34,035 bases of DNA. Origin: Microcaldota archaeon. Its GTDB lineage: Archaea; Iainarchaeota; Iainarchaeia; JAADDC01. The notes beneath the pieces were generated by a model that did no database searches, was not told the origin of the DNA, and worked only from the letters and a program-made list of their open reading frames with translations. Below, one piece after another: positions 7,308 through 16,263 of this stretch. The translations under genes and the position numbers were made by a program. Numbering within the stretch: the first letter of the stretch is position 1; each line of letters starts with the position of its first letter. The stretch spans positions 1-34,035 of the forward strand of contig JALVAT010000011.1 in NCBI GenBank assembly GCA_027011045.1, read 5' to 3'.

Positions 7308-7914
7308 CAACGCGGGCATCCACGGCGAGCGCCCCGTCTGGCAGGGCCATCAGCGGATTAACGTCGATCTCCTCCCAGCCCTCCGCAGTGGCAACGAACC
7401 GAGAGAAGCGCACAACGATGTCGCGAAGCGCCTCAAGGTCCACTCTCTTCCCGCGGGCACCCTGTAGGATCTTCCTGCCCTTTAGGTCGAGAACCATCTC
7501 GTCAAAGTCCTCGGGGGCAATGGGGGCCGCCCGCGCAACCACATCCCGGTAGACCTCCACGAAAATTCCACCCAGGCCGAAAAGCACCACCGGGCCGAAC
7601 TGGGGATCGCGCTTCGCCCCAAGGAAAACCTCTACGCCGCTCACCTGCTTTTGAACCATTACCGGGGAATGAAAGCGGTCAAGCATCCTATAAAACTCGT
7701 CCAGGAAACGGTCATCGCTATCCACGTTCAGAACCACGGCTCCGGAATCAGATTTATGGACGATCTCGTCCGAAATGGCCTTCAACACGACGGGGTAGTG
7801 CTGACGAGCGAACTGTAGGCCCTTCTCGGGATCTCGCGTCACAATGGCCGGAGCAAAGGGGATCACGTCCTGGAGGAAGCGCTGGGAGTCCCAAACGTTC
7901 AGCACCTTAGCCAA
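7285..7914 (-). CDS. ADP-forming acyl-CoA synthetase beta subunit (ATP-grasp)
   Basis: A 209-residue ATP-grasp_5 protein resembling the beta subunit of archaeal ADP-forming acetyl-CoA synthetase, which conserves ATP from acyl-CoA thioesters. Supporting stretches are PVVLKAISDEIVHKSDSGAV, VMVQKQVSGVEVFLGAKRD, FGPVVLFGLGGIFVEVYRDV and the C-terminal EEIDVNPLM. The length is slightly below the usual 220-235. No alpha subunit is encoded in this window, so the partner must lie elsewhere or the protein works differently. The start is probably a TTG at 7914 that overlaps the upstream gene by 8 nt. The stop lies inside the 3' end of the convergent mcm gene. Confidence 0.85.
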   Translation of the reverse strand: MAKVLNVWDSQRFLQDVIPFAPAIVTRDPEKGLQFARQHYPVVLKAISDEIVHKSDSGAVVLNVDSDDRFLDEFYRMLDRFHSPVMVQKQVSGVEVFLGAKRDPQFGPVVLFGLGGIFVEVYRDVVARAAPIAPEDFDEMVLDLKGRKILQGARGKRVDLEALRDIVVRFSRFVATAEGWEEIDVNPLMALPDGALAVDARVVTRDSRA

Positions 7915-8476
7915 GGGCTATCCCCCCAATGATCAGCACGATGCCGAGGGCGAAGAAGATTGTAGCCAGGAGTTTGGACGCTGAAAAGTAAAGGGAGGCG
8001 CCCATGGACGCCAACCCGAGCGCTGGAAGGAGTATGCGAATCCAGCGGATGGAAGAACCCTTGACGTGCATCTGTGACGACTCGAGACGGGCAACACGAC
8101 TCTCAAGATCATAAACCTTCCTTTCCAGGAGAGAAACACGGTCTTCAAGGCGCGAAACCTCAGAAACGTAGGAATCAAGGCTCTTCCGCAGGAAATCGTG
8201 GAGGGTCTTTTGCGCAAGCGTGAGCTTCTTGTCAACCTGGCCTGAAAGCTCCCTGAGTATATCTTTCTTCGCCTGCTCTATGCGGATGGTAAATTCGTCG
8301 CCTGCAATCTCCCTGATTTCGTTTCTAAGAACGCGAAGCATATCGCGCTCGGCGAGGAGAATAAGCTTACGAGCATCCTCCTCGGGAATTCCCATGCTCG
8401 CCAGGGTATCTATAATTTCCTTTGTGGAGGCGCCCTGGCGGATCATTCGCTCAATGGTGGCGATGATGTCAGGCAT
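7907..8476 (-). CDS. Coiled-coil protein with two C-terminal membrane segments, unknown function
   Basis: I do not recognise this 189-residue protein. The first 45 residues are helical and may form a small UBA-like bundle (STKEIIDTLASMGIPEEDA). Residues about 50-135 are heptad-like coiled coil (SRLEDRVSLLERKVYDLES). The C-terminus has two hydrophobic segments (ILLPALGLASMGASLYF and LLATIFFALGIVLIIGG), so it is probably a membrane-anchored coiled coil facing the cytoplasm. It sits just upstream of the AcdB-type gene with an 8-nt overlap. A TATA-like CCTTAAATATCC at 8495-8506 is placed for leaderless transcription from the ATG at 8476. Confidence 0.8.
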   Translation of the reverse strand: MPDIIATIERMIRQGASTKEIIDTLASMGIPEEDARKLILLAERDMLRVLRNEIREIAGDEFTIRIEQAKKDILRELSGQVDKKLTLAQKTLHDFLRKSLDSYVSEVSRLEDRVSLLERKVYDLESRVARLESSQMHVKGSSIRWIRILLPALGLASMGASLYFSASKLLATIFFALGIVLIIGGIALG

Positions 8477-8494
8477 GTTGAGAATAAGATGTCA

Positions 8495-8506
8495 GGATAT
8501 TTAAGG
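8495..8506 (-). promoter_or_regulatory. TATA-like box for the coiled-coil membrane gene
   Basis: CCTTAAATATCC on the minus strand is centred about 25 nt upstream of the ATG at 8476, the spacing expected for a leaderless archaeal transcript. Confidence 0.55.
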
Positions 8507-8526
8507 TTATCAGGACAGCCCTGCCT

Positions 8527-8595
8527 GCCGGGCGGAGGTCCCTGCCTATTCCATCCCAAATCCCTTCGCGCGGGTAGACCTGACCTCCGCCCGGC
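8527..8595. repeat. 14-bp perfect inverted repeat with 41-nt loop (candidate structured RNA)
   Basis: GCCGGGCGGAGGTC at 8527-8540 is exactly complementary to GACCTCCGCCCGGC at 8582-8595. In RNA this gives a 14-bp GC-rich stem. It lies in a 246-bp gap between two leftward genes, downstream of its own TATA-like box at 8657-8667. It could be a small noncoding RNA, a leader structure or a transcription end. No runs of T follow it in either direction. The remainder of the gap (8596-8722) holds the small ORF below and AT-rich promoter-like sequence. Confidence 0.6.
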
Positions 8596-8639
8596 TATTC
8601 CGCTGTGGGCTTCTTCCTAACCACCCCCTCCGTCCGCAT
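8595..8639 (-). CDS. Possible 14-residue leader peptide before the hairpin
   Basis: A short ORF (MRTEGVVRKKPTAE) starts about 22 nt after the TATA-like CATTAAATATC at 8657-8667. Its stop codon begins the 14-bp stem described at 8527-8595. The placement recalls attenuator leader peptides, but an ORF this short can occur by chance and nothing else supports translation. Confidence 0.2.
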   Translation of the reverse strand: MRTEGVVRKKPTAE

Positions 8640-8656
8640 TCGTAGAACAGCTTTGA

Positions 8657-8667
8657 GATATTTAATG
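8657..8667 (-). promoter_or_regulatory. TATA-like box upstream of the hairpin region
   Basis: CATTAAATATC on the minus strand, with transcription expected near 8635-8640, just at the start of the 14-codon ORF and about 45 nt before the 14-bp stem. A second AT-rich word, TGTATATAATTTT, lies further upstream at about 8693-8705, close to the end of the protease gene. Confidence 0.45.
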
Positions 8668-8722
8668 ATAATGTTTAACCACCGGTAGTGACAAAATTAT
8701 ATACATAATCGGTAATGCGGGG

Positions 8723-9292
8723 TCAGACAAGGGCAGGAACAACAAAGGCGAGGAAACCAAGAGCAAGAGACATCAATAGCCACACCGCGGAGTTCCAAGC
8801 AAGGATCTTGGAGCCGTCCAGCGGAGGAACGGGGAGCATGTTGAAGAACCCAAGGAATGCATTAACGCGGAAGATGAAAAAGAGTGTGGAAGAGTAGTGG
8901 GGGAGCACGGGGATCAAAACCAAGGTAATGATCGCCACAACAAGGTTCATTAAAGGACCTGCGAGGGAGATGAGGCCGTCATCCCGCCGGTTAGGCGTGC
9001 CGAAGACGTAAACCGCTCCGGGAGCAGCAAAGACAAAGGCGCCGTTGGTTACAATGGCAAGGGTGAGTGCAAAGAGAAGACCGTAGCTCCAAGCCCTGTA
9101 CTCGGCGTGGTAGCCAAGGGCGATGGCAGTAAACTTGTGTCCGAGCTCGTGAAAGATGAACGCGGTTAGAAGCGCAAGGGCATACGTGAAGAAGTACGAG
9201 AAAAACGTCTGGGGATGTAAATTCCACGCGAAGGCAATGGACAGGGTAATCCACGAGATAAAGAGGTCTCTCAGCTCCCTTGCGCTCAGCAT
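8723..9292 (-). CDS. M50 family membrane metalloprotease (site-2-protease-like)
   Basis: A 189-residue polytopic protein with the zinc motif HELGH at 48-52 in the second membrane segment and the third-ligand motif NMLPVPPLDGSKI, whose Asp159 completes the site. It lacks PDZ and CBS domains and so belongs to the short soluble-domain-free M50 group. These enzymes cut substrates within the membrane. The ATG at 9292 has a TATA-like TATTATAATG about 25 nt upstream, overlapping the promoter region of the divergent pilin gene at 9330. The substrate is unknown. The adjacent pilin genes encode single-span proteins, but no functional link is proven. Confidence 0.9.
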   Translation of the reverse strand: MLSARELRDLFISWITLSIAFAWNLHPQTFFSYFFTYALALLTAFIFHELGHKFTAIALGYHAEYRAWSYGLLFALTLAIVTNGAFVFAAPGAVYVFGTPNRRDDGLISLAGPLMNLVVAIITLVLIPVLPHYSSTLFFIFRVNAFLGFFNMLPVPPLDGSKILAWNSAVWLLMSLALGFLAFVVPALV

Positions 9293-9329
9293 CAGGTTTT
9301 TATGGAATGAAAAGCATTATAATACTGCC

Positions 9330-9494
9330 ATGGACAGAAGAGGACAGGTGTCCGCAGAGCTCCTTATTGTAATCGCCATAATGGCAGCCCTTGCGCTACT
9401 TCTCGCTCAGCAGCTCACGGGGAGCGCGAAGGATCTAAACAAGACGTACTCGCGCAAAATAAGCGACATAAACAAGCTGGTGAACAGTATTTGA
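9330..9494 (+). CDS. Small class III signal-peptide pilin-like protein
   Basis: A 54-residue protein with the archaeal class III prepilin pattern: a short basic leader MDRRG, then QVSAELLIVIAI and a hydrophobic stretch. Prepilin peptidase (FlaK/EppA type) would cut before Gln. The C-terminal 30 residues are polar and helical, so the mature pilin is tiny. I start at ATG 9330, which lies about 27 nt after a TATA-like TTTTTATGG at 9297-9305. Any longer reading would cross the divergent protease gene. It overlaps the next gene by 4 nt (TTGA). Confidence 0.75.
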   Translation: MDRRGQVSAELLIVIAIMAALALLLAQQLTGSAKDLNKTYSRKISDINKLVNSI

Positions 9495-9835
9495 AGGGGC
9501 AGGTAGTCGTAGACACGCTCATCACCGCCGTGGCAATCGCCGCGGCCGCTGCACTTATTCTCGGGAGCTTCCTTCGTATAGAGGAGCTTGCGGTAATGGG
9601 TATCGAGCGACAGAGGGCCAGGGGGACCGCGGAACTCCTGAGCGAGTGGGGAAGAGGCTGCAACATCCAGGATGTGAACATAGACTTTCCCTACGACGTT
9701 AACATGGTCTGCGTGGGCGGAACTCCGTACATAAGCGGACCGGGGAAGCTTTACAAGGTTGAAGGCGCCAGCTGCATCAGAAATGGACATGGAAGAACCA
9801 TAACCATAGCGAGCTGCAAAATAGAGGTGCGTTAG
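9491..9835 (+). CDS. Pilin-like secreted protein
   Basis: A 114-residue protein starting with a TTG in a TTGA overlap with the preceding gene. The N-terminus KGQVVVDTLITAVAIAAAA fits a class III prepilin leader with Gln at the cut site and a hydrophobic helix. The rest is a small domain with four Cys (GCNIQ, MVCVGG, ASCIRN, ASCKIEV), possibly two disulfides. With the 54-residue protein it would form a two-subunit pilin set. Its stop overlaps the convergent pilin gene by 4 bp. Confidence 0.75.
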   Translation: MKGQVVVDTLITAVAIAAAAALILGSFLRIEELAVMGIERQRARGTAELLSEWGRGCNIQDVNIDFPYDVNMVCVGGTPYISGPGKLYKVEGASCIRNGHGRTITIASCKIEVR

Positions 9836-10056
9836 CAGCGGGAAACAACCGTCATCGTCACAGGGTCTGTATAAAACCTGCATTTGCCAAGGGGAACCAC
9901 TCCGGAGTCGATCCTAACGGAATCTGAATCCCCAGCAGATATTAGGGTGAGCAGAGGGGACACGTGTATTATCGGGGGCTTAAAGAAGAGGAGCAGCGCT
10001 GCAAGCACGATGAAAGCAACGATAATAGCCTCAGCGAGCAGAACAAAGCCCCTCAT
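9832..10056 (-). CDS. Small pilin-like membrane protein
   Basis: A 74-residue protein with an N-terminal hydrophobic helix containing an acidic residue (RGFVLLAEAIIVAFIVLAALL), typical of type IV pilin-like subunits, where Glu near position +5 aids assembly. A short beta-rich tail holds two Cys. It is the last gene of a three-gene leftward group joined by 4-nt overlaps (ATGA). No named family is recognised. Confidence 0.65.
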   Translation of the reverse strand: MRGFVLLAEAIIVAFIVLAALLLFFKPPIIHVSPLLTLISAGDSDSVRIDSGVVPLGKCRFYTDPVTMTVVSRC

Positions 10057-10310
10057 GGGTAATCCCTCAGCACCTTTACCTGAACAACGGCTGCAGTGCG
10101 AACGTATCCGAAGATGGGCACAGATCCGGCACGGTCACCGGTAAAGCTACAACCGCTGAGATCCACCGATAGAAGACCAAGCAGGGAAGCGGTATCGCCC
10201 CGAAGAGTGCAGGCGTAGTCGGCCAAGGTGGGAACGGCGGGGATCTGCGAGATTGCGAACATAAGGGCGAGCACAAAAGCCGTATAGATGAGCAGTTCAG
10301 CGGATATCAA
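10053..10310 (-). CDS. Pilin-like protein with SAELLI motif
   Basis: An 85-residue protein. The N-terminus MISAELLIYTAFVLALMF matches the core of class III pilin signals (compare QVSAELLIV at 9330-9494), but almost no leader precedes it. A TTG in a TTGA overlap with the upstream gene is the only start available. Either the leader is reduced to Met-Ile, or a start or sequence detail is hidden. The remaining domain carries two Cys. Confidence 0.65.
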   Translation of the reverse strand: MISAELLIYTAFVLALMFAISQIPAVPTLADYACTLRGDTASLLGLLSVDLSGCSFTGDRAGSVPIFGYVRTAAVVQVKVLRDYP

Positions 10311-10747
10311 GGGAAACCACCCCGCAGCCAGGGAACGCCATGGCTATAGCCGCGCCAGGAGAACTGCACGTTGGAAAGGGTTATTTCGACTCGAGGTGGA
10401 GTTCCGGGATACACGGCAACAACAGGCGGATCAGAGGAGAAGGAAACACCATACTTGGACCAAGAAGCTGCCCAAGTAGTATAAAGACCGTTCACCAATG
10501 CCATACAAACGTCTAAGCGCGTCATACCCGGGGGTACGGGAGCTGCTAGGCAGCGCTGAGCCGCGTAATCCAGAAACTGAATGGTGGCAGCGTCGAAATC
10601 ATGCACCAAATACGTGTACCGCTCACCACGGGCATACGCGGCGAAGGCGGCGTCCAGATCATACACGATGGCGGAAGATAAGCTGACGCGCAGAAGAACC
10701 AGCAGAATGGCTACCCCGAGCGCAGCAGCAAGGAATCCACGCCTCAA
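10307..10747 (-). CDS. Membrane-anchored or secreted protein in the pilin cluster
   Basis: A 146-residue protein with an N-terminal basic-hydrophobic signal or anchor (RRGFLAAALGVAILLVLLRVSL), followed by an extracellular domain with two Cys. I do not recognise the family. The start is probably the TTG at 10747. A T-rich stretch precedes it. It heads the three-gene leftward group that converges on the two rightward pilin genes, and may be a minor pilin or a pilus-associated protein. Confidence 0.65.
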   Translation of the reverse strand: MRRGFLAAALGVAILLVLLRVSLSSAIVYDLDAAFAAYARGERYTYLVHDFDAATIQFLDYAAQRCLAAPVPPGMTRLDVCMALVNGLYTTWAASWSKYGVSFSSDPPVVAVYPGTPPRVEITLSNVQFSWRGYSHGVPWLRGGFP

Positions 10748-10775
10748 CAGAAAAAAATAGGTAAATTCTGGTTTA

Positions 10776-11207
10776 TTACTTTATCTTCACGCGATAGCCC
10801 TCGCCCTCGGCACGCTCCGGAGCCCTCTTGGGAACCACGATTTCAAGCACACCATTGCGATACTCTGCCTCTGCCTTCTCGGGAATTACAGGCTCCGGTA
10901 GCCGGATCACACGATAGTAGGACGCGTAGGAGCGCTCGCGAAGATAGTAGTTCTTTCGCTCATCCTTCTTGTCGAACTTACGCTCTGCACGAATGATCAC
11001 GGAGTCCTCCGTTACGCGAACGTCAAGATCCTCCTTGCGAACACCAGGAACTTCCACGACGATCCGGAAGACATCACCCTCGTCGATCACGTCCACAGGG
11101 GGCGTAAGGCTGCGCAGCTCGTAACTGGGTGCACGGGTGAACATTTCGCCAAACATTCTGTCGATGTACTCGTGGAGCCTGCGAATTTCCTCGAAGGGGT
11201 CGTACAT
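10776..11207 (-). CDS. hsp20: Small heat shock protein Hsp20
   Basis: An alpha-crystallin chaperone of 143 residues. The alpha-crystallin domain spans about 35-130, with PPVDVIDEGDVFRIVVEVPG, the DSVIIRAERK strand region and the hallmark block EYRNGVLEIVVPK. The C-terminal YRVKIK resembles the I-x-I anchor. It holds unfolding proteins in a refoldable state. I take ATG 11207, which has GGGGGTGA upstream at good spacing. The GTG at 11216 sits inside that site. It is divergent from the winged-helix regulator and CDC48 genes, sharing their control region. Confidence 0.93.
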   Translation of the reverse strand: MYDPFEEIRRLHEYIDRMFGEMFTRAPSYELRSLTPPVDVIDEGDVFRIVVEVPGVRKEDLDVRVTEDSVIIRAERKFDKKDERKNYYLRERSYASYYRVIRLPEPVIPEKAEAEYRNGVLEIVVPKRAPERAEGEGYRVKIK

Positions 11208-11220
11208 GGGCTTCACCCCC

Positions 11221-11378
11221 GAAAAGAATCAATGATAAAGGGACGGAAAAGGAATGGCAGCCGACAGGAGGGACCCTAGATGATGGTCCATCTCCCGATC
11301 ATGGCCACCACCCCCTTTCCGTCCAATATTATTATCTTTATGTCAGGTTTTTATATTTTTCGTCGATAATTTTTCAAC
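11221..11378. promoter_or_regulatory. Divergent heat-shock control region with a repeated TTTCCGTCC element
   Basis: The element TTTCCGTCC occurs once per direction: at 11316-11324 on plus, upstream of the regulator gene, and at 11249-11241 on minus, upstream of hsp20. In both cases a run of C/T precedes it and an AT-rich TATA-like word follows. Together they form a 9-bp inverted repeat 66 bp apart. The TTTATATTTTT box at about 11349-11359 is placed for leaderless transcription of the regulator. This is what an operator shared by both divergent promoters would look like. The regulator at 11379 is the obvious candidate to bind it. Confidence 0.55.
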
Positions 11379-11762
11379 GTGGAGCGCATCACACTACAGA
11401 GGAAGGAGCCGCCATACGAGAGGGATCCAGTAGAGGCGCTGAAGTGGCTGGTAACGGTACTGGGAGTGCCAGAGCGGTTCGCAGAGACCTACGCAGAGAT
11501 CCTGCAGAGGATAGCCCGAGAGGGAAAGAGCTCAGGGATACTGGCAGAGGAAATGGGCGAAAAGAGGACTTCCCTGGTCTACCACATAAACAAGCTCATA
11601 GCAATGGGTATCCTCGTCAGGAGAGGGCGGAACATTGAGCTAAGGGCCTCCAGCTTCGAGAGAACGGTGAACGAAATAGAGGAAGACGTCCTGTGGCTCC
11701 TGAGGACGATGAAGGCAATCGCAAGGGAAATTGATGAGGCGCTCGGACTACCAAGGAGGTGA
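11379..11762 (+). CDS. Winged-helix transcription regulator, probable heat-shock repressor
   Basis: A 127-residue DNA-binding protein. A winged helix covers about residues 40-90, with ILQRIAREGKSSGILAEEMG and the recognition-helix region RTSLVYHINKLIAMGILVRRG. The C-terminal helix (TVNEIEEDVLWLLRTMKAIA) looks like a dimerisation coil. The leaderless GTG start lies about 25 nt after a TATA box. The neighbourhood (hsp20 divergent, CDC48-type AAA ATPase directly downstream) is the gene set that the heat-shock regulator Phr controls in Pyrococcus, so I infer the same job here. Relationship to Phr at sequence level is not established by inspection. Confidence 0.8.
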   Translation: MERITLQRKEPPYERDPVEALKWLVTVLGVPERFAETYAEILQRIAREGKSSGILAEEMGEKRTSLVYHINKLIAMGILVRRGRNIELRASSFERTVNEIEEDVLWLLRTMKAIAREIDEALGLPRR

Positions 11763-11767
11763 TATAA

Positions 11768-14095
<2,328 letters not shown>

Positions 14096-14263
14096 TCACT
14101 TCCCCTCCTCCAAAATTTGCTTTGCCTCCTCCATTCCTCTCCTGAACTCCTGAAGGGTAACGTCTAAATTTCTTCTAAGCTCCTGAAAGCGCTGGGGGTA
14201 AAACATCGCTACAAAGAGCAATAAGAGCACTATAATCTCAGAGGTCCCAAGGTTAAGGACCAC
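14096..14263 (-). CDS. tatA: TatA-like twin-arginine translocase subunit (second copy)
   Basis: A 55-residue ORF with TatA architecture: a short N-terminus with LGTSEIIVLLLLFVAMFYP (membrane segment), then an amphipathic helix FQELRRNLDVTLQEFRRGMEEAKQ. TatA oligomers form the protein-conducting part of the Tat system. The GTG start at 14263 follows the previous stop without a gap, and its stop abuts the convergent CDC48 stop. The Phe-Gly hinge of canonical TatA reads FYPQRFQEL here, with Pro. It is divergent from the TatA encoded at 14421-14612, as in systems with specialised TatA/TatB-like pairs. Confidence 0.8.
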   Translation of the reverse strand: MVLNLGTSEIIVLLLLFVAMFYPQRFQELRRNLDVTLQEFRRGMEEAKQILEEGK

Positions 14264-14434
14264 TTACTCCACCACCAGGGCGCCGTCTTCCACCTTTACC
14301 CGTGCAGTACCATCGCCCGTAATCTCACCACTGCGGCGCTCACCAATCAGCGAAGATGCCGTTCGTTGAATGAAGTAGCCAAGTATTAATACCCCGAGCA
14401 TCTTGAGGAACTGGCGCTTCTCAAGGTTCACCAT
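14264..14434 (-). CDS. Tiny protein with Tat-type signal, encoded inside the tat operon
   Basis: A 56-residue protein. Its N-terminus has EKRQFLK followed by MLGVLILGYFI, closely matching the twin-arginine consensus (S/T)RRxFLK with Lys for the first Arg. The short remainder (GEITGDGTARVKVED) is polar and looks like a small exported or anchored tail. I chose ATG 14434 over upstream in-frame starts because translation from it gives the signal directly and GGTGGT lies nearby. It overlaps the first tatA gene by 14 nt and abuts the second. It could be a dedicated Tat substrate or a Tat accessory subunit. No family is recognised. Confidence 0.65.
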   Translation of the reverse strand: MVNLEKRQFLKMLGVLILGYFIQRTASSLIGERRSGEITGDGTARVKVEDGALVVE

Positions 14435-14612
14435 GATGACCACCCGAACCGCTAGATGCCTTGAGCTGCTTCTCCACCTCACGCTTCCCCTCGTTAAAGG
14501 CGCCTATTGCAATCCCAATATTACGGACAAGATCCCTCGTTTTATGGGGGAAGAAGAGGACGATAACCAAAAGGGCAAGTATTATGATCTCGGTAAGACC
14601 TAGGTCGAACAT
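14421..14612 (-). CDS. tatA: TatA, twin-arginine translocase subunit
   Basis: A 63-residue TatA/E-type protein with N-terminal LGLTEIIILALLVIVLFFP membrane segment, the short hinge HKTRDL, and an amphipathic helix VRNIGIAIGAFNEGKREVEKQ. It is a normal short TatA. A TATA-like CTTAAATACTG at about 14631-14641 on the minus strand lies roughly 25 nt upstream of the ATG, so the message is probably leaderless. Downstream genes overlap or abut, making one transcript. Confidence 0.9.
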   Translation of the reverse strand: MFDLGLTEIIILALLVIVLFFPHKTRDLVRNIGIAIGAFNEGKREVEKQLKASSGSGGHHGEP

Positions 14613-14630
14613 GTGGCAATATGGTGGCCG

Positions 14631-14642
14631 CAGTATTTAAGC
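14631..14642 (-). promoter_or_regulatory. TATA-like box of the tatA operon
   Basis: GCTTAAATACTG on the minus strand, centred about 25 nt upstream of the TatA start at 14612, immediately after the tatC stop. It implies that tatA can be transcribed separately from tatC. Confidence 0.5.
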
Positions 14643-14643
14643 G

Positions 14644-15327
14644 TTACCGCGCCGCGAGCAGAAGGCTGCCCTCGTATAGCAGGACAAAGATGGTAAACAG
14701 CAAAACATCAGTAACCAAGAGATCCCCGGGGGTGATAACTGCGGCAAGAACGTAAAACAAGAGGTATGCATAGCTCCTGTACTTTTTCAGCAGCTCGGGG
14801 GAAACAATACCGGAACGGACCAGAAAGTAAAGAAGTACGGGAAACTCAAAGACAAGACCAAGGAGTACAGCAAGAGATAACCAGAGATTAAACAGCTCGG
14901 GGGCTGAAAGAAGAAGCTTAGCCCCAAGAGCCCCGGAAAAGAAATAGGATAGCTCCAGAATCCGGGGGAAGAGAGGAATGCTAATCAAGACGCCCACGAG
15001 AAAGAGAACTGCCGAAATGGTAGCAAGATTTGCGATTTTCTTTCGCTCCTCGGGGAAGAGGGCGTCCCTGGCCCAGGAATAGAAGAGTAAAAGAAATACG
15101 GGAAGTGTAAGGAGCGCAGCAACAAGGGCAGGGGCAGTAAAGTAGAATCCGAGAACGTCCGAGATGCCAAAGAACACTACATCATGGTTTTGGGCCCCCG
15201 ACAGATCAACAATATAGCTGAAGAATCGGGGAAACATATGGAGAAGGAGCAAGTAAAGAACTAGAAAGACGATAAATGAACGAAGGAGGATCCGACGGAG
15301 AGAAAGAAAGTGCTCGGATACTGCCAC
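14644..15327 (-). CDS. tatC: TatC, twin-arginine translocase core subunit
   Basis: A 227-residue protein with six predicted membrane segments. The family hallmark region is clear: FEFPVLLYFLVRSGIVSPE, followed by LKKYRSYAYLLFYVLAAVITP (conserved Arg/Tyr and P-G-D-L). TatC recognises twin-arginine signals at the membrane. The start is a GTG at 15327. It is slightly shorter than typical TatC (240-260 aa), with a trimmed N-terminus. Together with the two TatA-like proteins it makes a complete minimal Tat system. Confidence 0.92.
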   Translation of the reverse strand: MAVSEHFLSLRRILLRSFIVFLVLYLLLLHMFPRFFSYIVDLSGAQNHDVVFFGISDVLGFYFTAPALVAALLTLPVFLLLFYSWARDALFPEERKKIANLATISAVLFLVGVLISIPLFPRILELSYFFSGALGAKLLLSAPELFNLWLSLAVLLGLVFEFPVLLYFLVRSGIVSPELLKKYRSYAYLLFYVLAAVITPGDLLVTDVLLFTIFVLLYEGSLLLAAR

Positions 15328-15360
15328 GAGATGAGTATCCCGCGAAGCCCATAAGAAGGG

Positions 15361-15735
15361 TTATCTCTGCCCACCCAGAAGCCACGTGGAGAGCACGTCC
15401 AGTAGATGAGCATCAGCATCCTCGTTTCCATCGAGATATGCGCCAACAGCATCTAAAATAGCCACGAAGAGAATCGACCTCAATCGCGGATCCGAGAGAG
15501 CAGAACACAGGCCCCCCGGAGAAAGGACCCCGAGAACCGTGGCGACAAGGGATTCAAGAACGCTACGGTTTACCCGAACATCATAGCAGTTCTGCCCCAG
15601 CCGAACAAGACAGTAATCCTCGAACTCCGAAAGGGCGCTGCCCATGGTTTCCGGGGGAATTTCTGAGGCGCAGCTAGCTGTAAGTCTGGAGAACAAAAAA
15701 TGTAGGGATTCAGAAGTCATCCCATCGGAACTCAT
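15361..15735 (-). CDS. Unrecognised 124-residue protein upstream of tatC
   Basis: I do not recognise this protein. It is soluble, acidic and mostly helical, with Cys in TASCASE, DYCLV, QNCYDV and GLCSAL. There is no membrane segment or signal. ATG 15735 has a TATA-like GTTTAATATGC at 15755-15765, about 25 nt upstream. It reads toward tatC with a 33-bp gap, so it may be co-transcribed with the translocase. Confidence 0.7.
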   Translation of the reverse strand: MSSDGMTSESLHFLFSRLTASCASEIPPETMGSALSEFEDYCLVRLGQNCYDVRVNRSVLESLVATVLGVLSPGGLCSALSDPRLRSILFVAILDAVGAYLDGNEDADAHLLDVLSTWLLGGQR

Positions 15736-15737
15736 CG

Positions 15738-15765
15738 CTATAAATCATGGGGGAGCATATTAAAC
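15738..15765. promoter_or_regulatory. Paired divergent TATA-like boxes
   Basis: CTATAAAT at 15738-15745 (plus) stands about 27 nt before the ATG at 15769. GTTTAATATGC at 15765-15755 (minus) stands about 25 nt before the ATG at 15735. The two promoters interlock in a 33-bp gap, each box lying near the other's start site, so the genes may interfere with each other. Confidence 0.55.
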
Positions 15766-15768
15766 AAT

Positions 15769-16251
15769 ATGGGATTGGCGGGGTCTATGGGAACCAGAGA
15801 GGTATGGCTTATGGCCACGATCATCATGGTACTCCTTATTATGGGGGTGGTAATGGTATCCACGCTATCCACGCAGAGGAACGTCGAGAAGAAAGCAGCA
15901 GAGCCTACATCCAAGGTTAACAAGACAACTCCACGCGAGATAAACGTGAATACGATCACAGGCGCGCTGCAAGAAAAGTACCATTTTAGCGCCAGGGAGA
16001 TCAACACAATAGGGGGACTTCTAAGCACAGGGCTCCGGGATAACAACATAGGCAGGATTATTGGATACGGGATAGATATGAATAACAGCATAGTCACGAT
16101 ATACGTGGATTACATGAACCAAAACAGAGTAAGGAAATGTCTTGTGTTCACGCTCCGGAGAACTAGCTCAGGGAAAAACGTAGATCTTCTGGGTATTGAC
16201 GATTACGGAGAAAAATGCCAAGACTTAATAGCGGAAGGTAGAAGAGGCTAG
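15769..16251 (+). CDS. Single-span membrane protein, unknown function
   Basis: A 160-residue protein with one N-terminal membrane anchor (WLMATIIMVLLIMGVVMV), then a polar linker and a domain of about 110 residues with two Cys (RKCLVF, EKCQDL). No family is recognised. ATG 15769 fits leaderless transcription from the TATA-like box at 15738. It converges with the DUF483-like gene, leaving 12 bp between stops. Confidence 0.75.
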   Translation: MGLAGSMGTREVWLMATIIMVLLIMGVVMVSTLSTQRNVEKKAAEPTSKVNKTTPREINVNTITGALQEKYHFSAREINTIGGLLSTGLRDNNIGRIIGYGIDMNNSIVTIYVDYMNQNRVRKCLVFTLRRTSSGKNVDLLGIDDYGEKCQDLIAEGRRG

Positions 16252-16263
16252 TGGGGGCACGGG

